Source of the DNA: Rhizobium sp. LC145
GTDB taxonomy: Bacteria > Pseudomonadota > Alphaproteobacteria > Rhizobiales > Rhizobiaceae
Assembly (NCBI RefSeq): GCF_001005825.1
Contig: NZ_LBHV01000001.1
Span: 1-64,000, forward strand
DNA length: 64,000 bases
Direction of reading: 5' to 3'
Shown: positions 58,940 to 64,000 of the stretch, in pieces
How the letters are laid out: each line of letters begins with the position of its first letter
Position numbering within the stretch: the stretch's first letter is position 1
Program-made: the position numbers and the translations under genes
Notes under the pieces: model-generated
Told to the model about the DNA's origin: nothing
What the model saw: the letters and a program-made list of their open reading frames with translations, nothing else
Databases searched by the model: none

Positions 58940-58981
58940 TTCCCTCCCCCTTGCGGGGAGGGTGTCCGCAAGGGAGGGGAA
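58940..58981. repeat. GC-rich palindromic intergenic repeat between pdhC and the SGNH gene
   Basis: TTCCCTCCCCCTTGCGG pairs, with small bulges, with CCGCAAGGGAGGGGAA, and inside it CCTCCCC/GGGGAGG can pair as well. Such CCCTCCCCCTTG-type palindromes are dispersed repeats in many alphaproteobacterial genomes. Located between stop of pdhC and start of the hydrolase, it may act as RNA end or partial terminator. Confidence 0.65.
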
Positions 58982-58995
58982 TCCGAGGTGCGTCC

Positions 58996-59634
58996 ATGAA
59001 AACCGTTCTCTGCTATGGCGATTCGCTAACCTGGGGCACGGATGCCGAGACCGGCGGCCGACATGCTTTCGAAGACCGCTGGCCGAGCGTGCTGCAGGCG
59101 GCACTCGGCCCTTCCGTCAATGTGATCGCCGAGGGGCTTGGCGGCCGTACCACCGCCTATGACGACCAGTTGGGCGATTGCGACCGCAACGGTGCGCGAT
59201 TGCTGCCGACCGTGCTTCATACCCACGGCCCGCTCGAGCTCGTCGTCATCATGCTCGGCACCAATGACATGAAGCCGATCATCCATGGCACGGCCATAGG
59301 CGCGCGCCAGGGCGTGAAGAAGCTCGTCAGCCTCATCCGCTTTCACGATTGGGCGCGCGAATGCGAGCCGCCCGAGATCCTCGTCGTATCGCCGCCGCCG
59401 CTTTGCGAGACGGCGAACCCGTTGACCGGCGCCCTGTACAGGGGCGCCATCGAGCAGTCCCGGATGCTCGCCTCGCTCTATCGCGATCTCGCGGATGAAT
59501 TGGGCTGCGGATTCTTCGATGCCGGATCGGTCGCGAGCGCCACGCCCGTCGATGGCGTGCATCTCGATGCGGAAAACACCCGCGCCATCGGGCGGGGCCT
59601 CGAGCCCATCGCCCGGATGATGCTGGGGCTTTAA
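58996..59634 (+). CDS. SGNH/GDSL-family hydrolase (arylesterase-like)
   Basis: 212 residues. Block I YGDSLTWGTD with S10, block III GTNDMK, and block V DGVHLDAEN with catalytic Asp and His. Family members are esterases, lipases or acetyl-xylan/arylesterases; no signal peptide, so cytoplasmic. The substrate is unknown. Located within the pdh cluster between pdhC and lpd, so co-transcription is likely but functional link is not evident. Confidence 0.85.
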   Translation: MKTVLCYGDSLTWGTDAETGGRHAFEDRWPSVLQAALGPSVNVIAEGLGGRTTAYDDQLGDCDRNGARLLPTVLHTHGPLELVVIMLGTNDMKPIIHGTAIGARQGVKKLVSLIRFHDWARECEPPEILVVSPPPLCETANPLTGALYRGAIEQSRMLASLYRDLADELGCGFFDAGSVASATPVDGVHLDAENTRAIGRGLEPIARMMLGL

Positions 59635-59710
59635 ACACGTTCCTGATGAGGCAGGCCGCGTGATCCGCTGGCCGCCCCCAAGGAAAGCACAAGGAAAAGG
59701 CAGGAAGAGA

Positions 59711-61156
59711 ATGGCTCAATCCTACGACCTCATCGTCATCGGCTCCGGCCCCGGCGGTTATATCGCCGCCATCCGCGCCGCCCAGCTCGGGATGAAAGTC
59801 GCCGTCGTCGAGCGCGAGCATCTCGCCGGCATCTGCTCCAACTGGGGCTGCATCCCGACCAAGGCGCTGTTGCGTTCGGCCGAAATCTTCCACTATGCCC
59901 AGCATCCGGGCGATTACGGCGTGAAGATCGAGGGAACCGTGACGCCGGACCTGAAGGCGATCGTCGATCGCTCGCGCGGCATCGCGCATCGGATGAACAA
60001 CGGCGTCGGCTTCCTCTTCAAGAAGAACAAGATCGACATCATCTGGGGCGAGGCGAAGATCACCAAGCCGGGTGAAGTCCTCGTTTCCAAACCCACCAAG
60101 AAGCTGGTCGAGCCGATGGGGCCGGTACCGAAGAACACGCTCGGCGAAGGCACGTACACCGCCAAGCACATCATCGTCGCCACCGGCGCGCGTCCGCGCG
60201 CGCTGCCCGGCATCGAGCCGGACGGCAAGCTGATCTGGACCTATTTCGAGGCAATGAAGCCGGAGGAAATGCCGAAGTCGCTGCTGGTCATGGGATCGGG
60301 CGCGATCGGCATCGAGTTCGCCTCCTTCTACCGCACGCTCGGAGTCGACGTGACCGTCGTCGAGGTCATGAAGACCGTCATGCCGGTGGAAGACGTGGAA
60401 ATCTCTGCGCTTGCCAAGAAGCAGTTCGAGAAGCAGGGCATGAAGATCCATCTGGAGGCCAAGGTCACCAAGGTGGACAAGGCCGCCAACTCCATCACCG
60501 CGCATGTCGAGATGAAGGACGGCAAGGTCGAGAAGATCACCGCCGACCGGATGATCTCTGCCGTCGGCGTGCAGGCCAATATCGAAAACCTGGGGCTCGA
60601 GGCAGTCGGTGTGAAGACCGATCGCGGCTTCATCGTCATAGACGGCTACGGCAAGACCAACGTGCCCGGCATCTACGCGATCGGCGACGTCGCCGGTCCG
60701 CCGATGCTGGCCCACAAGGCCGAGCACGAGGCTGTCATCTGCGTGGAGAAGATCGCCGGCGTTCCGAACGTCCACCCGATGGACAAGCTGAAGATCCCCG
60801 GCTGCACCTATTGCCATCCGCAGGTCGCCTCCGTCGGCCTCACCGAAGCCAAGGCCAAGGAGCAGGGCCGCGATATCCGCGTCGGCCGCTTCCCCTTCGT
60901 CGGCAACGGCAAGGCGATCGCGCTCGGCGAGGATCAGGGCATGGTCAAGACGATCTTCGACAAGAAGACGGGCGAGCTCCTGGGCGCGCATATGGTCGGA
61001 GCGGAAGTCACCGAGCTCATCCAGGGCTTCGTGGTCGCCATGAACCTCGAGACGACCGAGGAAGAGCTGATGCACACGATCTTCCCGCATCCGACGATTT
61101 CCGAAACCATGAAGGAAAGCGTGCTCGACGCCTATGGCAGGGCATTGAACGTCTGA
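59711..61156 (+). CDS. lpd: Dihydrolipoyl dehydrogenase (E3)
   Basis: 481 residues. FAD motif VIGSGPGGYIAAIRAAQLG at residues 9-27, redox-active cysteines C42 and C47 in GICSNWGCIPTKALL, NAD motif VMGSGAIGIEFASF, and the C-terminal HPHPTISE-type FPHPTISETMKE with the catalytic His-Glu. Reoxidises lipoamide in pyruvate dehydrogenase. GGAAGAGA precedes the ATG. Confidence 0.95.
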   Translation: MAQSYDLIVIGSGPGGYIAAIRAAQLGMKVAVVEREHLAGICSNWGCIPTKALLRSAEIFHYAQHPGDYGVKIEGTVTPDLKAIVDRSRGIAHRMNNGVGFLFKKNKIDIIWGEAKITKPGEVLVSKPTKKLVEPMGPVPKNTLGEGTYTAKHIIVATGARPRALPGIEPDGKLIWTYFEAMKPEEMPKSLLVMGSGAIGIEFASFYRTLGVDVTVVEVMKTVMPVEDVEISALAKKQFEKQGMKIHLEAKVTKVDKAANSITAHVEMKDGKVEKITADRMISAVGVQANIENLGLEAVGVKTDRGFIVIDGYGKTNVPGIYAIGDVAGPPMLAHKAEHEAVICVEKIAGVPNVHPMDKLKIPGCTYCHPQVASVGLTEAKAKEQGRDIRVGRFPFVGNGKAIALGEDQGMVKTIFDKKTGELLGAHMVGAEVTELIQGFVVAMNLETTEEELMHTIFPHPTISETMKESVLDAYGRALNV

Positions 61157-61236
61157 TAATACCCTCGGGGCTCGCGCCATTGTTCCAGGCCGCGTGCCCC
61201 ACCATATGAAGGGTTCCGAACGAACAGGAGAAGCGG

Positions 61237-61485
61237 ATGGAAGGTGTTGGTTTGATTGCCACGGTGGTCATCGGCGGCATAGCGGGCTGGATTGCCGGCA
61301 AGCTGATGGATATACGTTTCGGCGTCTTCATGAACATCGTCATCGGCATTCTCGGCGCGCTGCTCGCCAATGCCATTTTCGATCGCTTCGGCATCCATGT
61401 CGCCAGCGGATGGCTGGGTTACCTGGTGCAGGGTTTCGTGGGTTCGTGCATTTTGCTATTTCTGGCCAAGATCGTCCGGCGTTGA
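61237..61485 (+). CDS. GlsB/YeaQ/YmgE family membrane protein
   Basis: 82 residues with three hydrophobic helices (LIATVVIGGIAGWIAGKLM; MNIVIGILGALLANAIF; LVQGFVGSCILLFLAKIV). The GIAGW-GK-M and GxxGA pattern fits the transglycosylase-associated protein family (often stress-induced in rhizobia). The function is unknown. AGGAG precedes the ATG; inserted between lpd and lipA. Confidence 0.8.
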   Translation: MEGVGLIATVVIGGIAGWIAGKLMDIRFGVFMNIVIGILGALLANAIFDRFGIHVASGWLGYLVQGFVGSCILLFLAKIVRR

Positions 61486-61523
61486 CGAATACCGCACGTA
61501 AGGCGGGTTGAAGGCAGGTTTTA

Positions 61524-62498
61524 ATGGTCACCATTCTCGACAGGATCGGCACAGGCGAGGAAAAGCGCATCCGCCACCCGGAAAAGGCGCATCGCCCGGA
61601 TACCGAGGTGCTGCGCAAGCCCGAGTGGATCCGCGTCAAGGCTCCGGTGTCCAAGGGCTATATGGAAACGCGCGATCTCGTGCGCTCCCATAAGCTCGTG
61701 ACGGTCTGCGAGGAGGCGGGCTGCCCCAATATCGGCGAGTGCTGGGACAAGAAGCACGCCACCTTCATGATCATGGGCGAGATCTGCACCCGCGCCTGCG
61801 CCTTCTGCAACGTCGCGACCGGCAAGCCCAACGCGCTCGACATGGACGAGCCGGAAAACGTCGCCAAGGCCGTCAAGCAGATGGGCCTGTCGCACGTCGT
61901 CATCACCTCGGTCGACCGCGACGACCTGGATGACGGCGGCGCCGAGCATTTCGAGAAGGTGATCTTCGCGATCCGCGCCGCTTCGCCGACGACGACGATC
62001 GAAATCCTGACGCCGGACTTCCTGAAAAAGCCCGGTGCGCTGGAGCGTGTCGTCGCCGCCAAGCCGGACGTCTTCAACCATAATCTGGAGACCGTTCCGG
62101 GGAATTATCTGACTGTTCGCCCCGGCGCCCGCTATTTTCACTCCGTCCGCCTATTGCAGCGGGTGAAGGAGCTGGACCCGACGATGTTCACGAAGTCCGG
62201 CATCATGGTGGGCTTGGGCGAAGAGCGCAACGAAGTGCTGCAGCTCATGGACGACCTCAGGACCGCCGACGTCGATTTCCTGACGATCGGCCAATATCTC
62301 CAGCCGACCCGCAAGCATCACAAGGTGGAAGCGTTCGTAACGCCGGAGGAATTCAAGTCCTACGAGACGGTGGCCTACACCAAGGGCTTCCTGATGGTCT
62401 CCTCCAGCCCGCTCACCCGTTCGTCGCACCACGCCGGCGACGACTTTGCCCGGTTGAGGGCCGCGCGGGAAAAGAAGCTGCTCGCAGCCGCGGAATAG
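61524..62498 (+). CDS. lipA: Lipoyl synthase
   Basis: 324 residues. The auxiliary cluster motif [12 protein letters not shown], radical [12 protein letters not shown] and the C-terminal [15 protein letters not shown] are all present. Inserts two sulfurs into octanoyl-lysine, making the lipoyl groups used by PdhB, PdhC and the other 2-oxoacid dehydrogenases. This gives a functional reason for its place at the end of the pdh cluster. No coq10-like gene follows, unlike many alphaproteobacteria. Confidence 0.96.
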   Translation: MVTILDRIGTGEEKRIRHPEKAHRPDTEVLRKPEWIRVKAPVSKGYMETRDLVRSHKLVTVCEEAGCPNIGECWDKKHATFMIMGEICTRACAFCNVATGKPNALDMDEPENVAKAVKQMGLSHVVITSVDRDDLDDGGAEHFEKVIFAIRAASPTTTIEILTPDFLKKPGALERVVAAKPDVFNHNLETVPGNYLTVRPGARYFHSVRLLQRVKELDPTMFTKSGIMVGLGEERNEVLQLMDDLRTADVDFLTIGQYLQPTRKHHKVEAFVTPEEFKSYETVAYTKGFLMVSSSPLTRSSHHAGDDFARLRAAREKKLLAAAE

Positions 62499-62543
62499 AG
62501 CGAAGCTCCCCCAAACTTCCCGATGCCGTAGCGCCGCCGATCC

Positions 62544-62738
62544 TCACTCGGCGGCCTGCGGCTTCTCTTTCTTGTCCTGCTTGTCTTGGCCGCGCTTTCT
62601 ATCGCGCAGCGTGAAGCGGTTGCCGCGCGCTTCGGCCTTGGCCATCTCTATCAGATAGGCCAGCATCGGCATCTGGTTCATGTCTGCGAGCTGCTTTGCT
62701 GATTCGAGCAGCTTTATCATCTGGGAGAAGTCGTCCAT
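62544..62738 (-). CDS. Small conserved hypothetical protein
   Basis: 64 residues starting MDDFSQMIKLLESAKQLADM; a helical first half and a Lys/Asp-rich tail (RKRGQDKQDKKEKPQ). Known only as a small rhizobial hypothetical by this look. An inverted repeat GCCGCCGA/TCGGCGGC at 62533-62555 covers its stop codon. It is divergent from the kinase-like gene. Confidence 0.55.
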   Translation of the reverse strand: MDDFSQMIKLLESAKQLADMNQMPMLAYLIEMAKAEARGNRFTLRDRKRGQDKQDKKEKPQAAE

Positions 62739-62860
62739 CGGTCTTGTCTTTCGGATGCTTTGGTATGCTGGCTGCAACGCCCCTCATGTCTTGACTGCGC
62801 TCGAGGATCATAGCAAACGGTTTGCTCTTCACCGTCTTCTGATTGAATCCCGGCAGACTT

Positions 62861-63430
62861 ATGGTTCGTTATATAATCGATCGCGGCGAAGCTGTAAGCC
62901 TTCTTGGAAGGTCGAGCCGCATACTTGTGATCGGTTGCTCCGGAAGCGGCAAGAGCACTTTTTCGCACAAGCTCGCGGGCCTGCTCTCGCTTCCCTACAT
63001 TTCCATGGACCGCGAAATCTTCTGGCTGCCGGGCTGGCAAGTGCGGCCGCGGGCCGAAGCGATGGAGTTGATCCGCAAGGCGGTGGCCGAGGATCGCTGG
63101 ATCATGGACGGCACGAGCCCCGGTTCTTTGCCGCTCCGCCTGCCGCGCGCCGAACTGGTGATCTGGATGCGCCCGCCGCGCCTCGTCTCCCTCTTCGGGG
63201 TGATCTTCCGCTGGGTTCGCTATTGGCGGAAGACGCGGCCGGAGATGGCGGAAGGCTGTCCCGAAAAGATCGACCGGGAATTCCTGCGTTACGTCTGGAA
63301 TTTCGAGAAGACCGAGGTGCCCGAGATCGAGGAGATGCTGGAGCTCCACGGTCGCCATCTTTGCGTGCATGTGGTGAAATCCTACCGTCACGCCGATAGA
63401 TTACTGGAGCTGCTCGTCCGCAGGACCTGA
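62861..63430 (+). CDS. P-loop kinase-like protein (adenylate kinase / FlaR-like)
   Basis: 189 residues. Walker A GCSGSGKST at about residues 26-34, ISMDREIFWLPGW after it, DRWIMDGTSPGSLPLRLPRA in the LID/substrate position and WNFEKTEVPEI near the end. It belongs to the small P-loop NTPases often called DNA topology modulation protein FlaR, related to adenylate kinases; the real substrate is unknown. It is followed after 14 bp by a close paralogue. Confidence 0.75.
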   Translation: MVRYIIDRGEAVSLLGRSSRILVIGCSGSGKSTFSHKLAGLLSLPYISMDREIFWLPGWQVRPRAEAMELIRKAVAEDRWIMDGTSPGSLPLRLPRAELVIWMRPPRLVSLFGVIFRWVRYWRKTRPEMAEGCPEKIDREFLRYVWNFEKTEVPEIEEMLELHGRHLCVHVVKSYRHADRLLELLVRRT

Positions 63431-63444
63431 TTCGGAGCCGGGAT

Positions 63445-64000
63445 ATGGATGAAACGCCGCGATCCGCCGTCGATTATGCCAGTGATGAGACAGCCGCCGT
63501 GCTGATCCGGCGGGCGAACCGCATCCTGGTGGTCGGTTCTTCGGGCGGCGGCAAATCGACGCTCTCCCGGAAGATCGCCGCTCGATTCGATCTCCCCTAT
63601 GTTTCGATGGACCGCGAGTTTTTCTGGCTGCCGGGATGGGTTGCGCGTGATCGCGCCGAGCAGAGGAGCATGATTGCCGCCCGCGTGACTGAGGATCGCT
63701 GGATCATGGACGGCAGCAATCCTTCCAGTTTCGATATCCGGCTGCCGCGAACCGATATCGTCATCTGGGTGAGGTTGCCCCGGCTGCTTTGCCTTTGGGG
63801 GATTTTCAGCAGGAGCATTCGCACCTTTGGGCGCACACGGCCTGACATGGCTCCCGGCTGCCCGGAGAAACTGCCCGACCGCGAGTTCGTCAGCTACGTC
63901 TGGAACTTCGAGGAGCGACATGCGCCGATCTTCATTCGAAACTTCGAGCGATACGGGCGAGGCGTCCCGGTTCTGGTGTTGAAATCGCGCCGCCAGATGC
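63445..64000 (+). CDS. P-loop kinase-like protein, paralogue of the preceding gene, 3' partial
   Basis: The frame is open from an ATG at 63445 to the right edge (185 codons). Walker A GSSGGGKST is about residues 34-42, then VSMDREFFWLPGW, DRWIMDGSNPSSFDIRLPRT and YVWNFEERHAPIF line up closely with the upstream gene, showing a tandem duplication. The Walker A has an extra Gly in place of Ser (GGGKS). The C-terminus is outside the window. Confidence 0.75.
   Translation, partial: MDETPRSAVDYASDETAAVLIRRANRILVVGSSGGGKSTLSRKIAARFDLPYVSMDREFFWLPGWVARDRAEQRSMIAARVTEDRWIMDGSNPSSFDIRLPRTDIVIWVRLPRLLCLWGIFSRSIRTFGRTRPDMAPGCPEKLPDREFVSYVWNFEERHAPIFIRNFERYGRGVPVLVLKSRRQM

Overview
The window is a high-GC alphaproteobacterial chromosome segment, almost certainly Rhizobiaceae (Ensifer/Sinorhizobium, Rhizobium or Shinella-like). 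The grounds are the aapJQMP general amino-acid transporter, LpxI in the lipid A gene row, an EipB (DUF1849) envelope protein, DUF3126 and DUF1236 proteins, a pyruvate dehydrogenase E1 beta fused to a lipoyl domain, and a GTTC-N7-GTTC LexA box in front of lexA. The genus is inferred from gene content and order, not from a database match.

Positions 1-6100 are the end of a prophage or phage remnant. It holds a tail fibre with an S74 autochaperone domain (cut by the left edge), a membrane acyltransferase, an array of stem-loops, a DUF1236 protein, and a lysis cassette made of a membrane-anchored GH24 lysozyme, a small inner-membrane protein and a lipoprotein nested in another frame (spanin-like). 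Small zinc-binding and coiled-coil membrane proteins follow. Positions 6100-12700 form an accessory stretch: an orphan LysR and a MarR-like regulator, an IS110-family (IS1111-like) insertion sequence, an ATP-dependent DNA ligase next to a predicted LexA box, several small unknown proteins, and one member of a small-protein family whose other member lies at the prophage edge.

From about 12700 the window is ordinary core chromosome. It runs through aapJQMP (minus), metC, an FAD monooxygenase, two zinc-ribbon proteins, an alpha/beta hydrolase, cysE, a phasin, clpS-clpA, azlCD, and a minus-strand ridA-GDPD-GNAT-HIT group. These are followed by eipB and a cysteine-peptidase-like protein.

Positions 33200-46400 hold the classic translation/envelope superoperon: rpsB-tsf-pyrH-frr-uppS-cdsA-rseP-bamA-lpxD-fabZ-lpxA-lpxI-lpxB. 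It joins ribosome supply, nucleotide and undecaprenyl supply, outer-membrane protein assembly and lipid A synthesis. Convergent to it is gltA, followed by comEC and lexA (convergent, overlapping 3' ends), a VOC protein, kdsA, eno, ftsB, and the pyruvate dehydrogenase cluster pdhA-pdhB-pdhC-(SGNH hydrolase)-lpd-(GlsB-like)-lipA. The window closes with two tandem P-loop kinase-like genes, the second cut by the right edge.

No rRNA, tRNA or CRISPR array was recognised. The least explained parts are the stem-loop array at 2669-3055, the LexA box upstream of the ligase, the non-coding right end of the insertion sequence, and the structured leader of metC.
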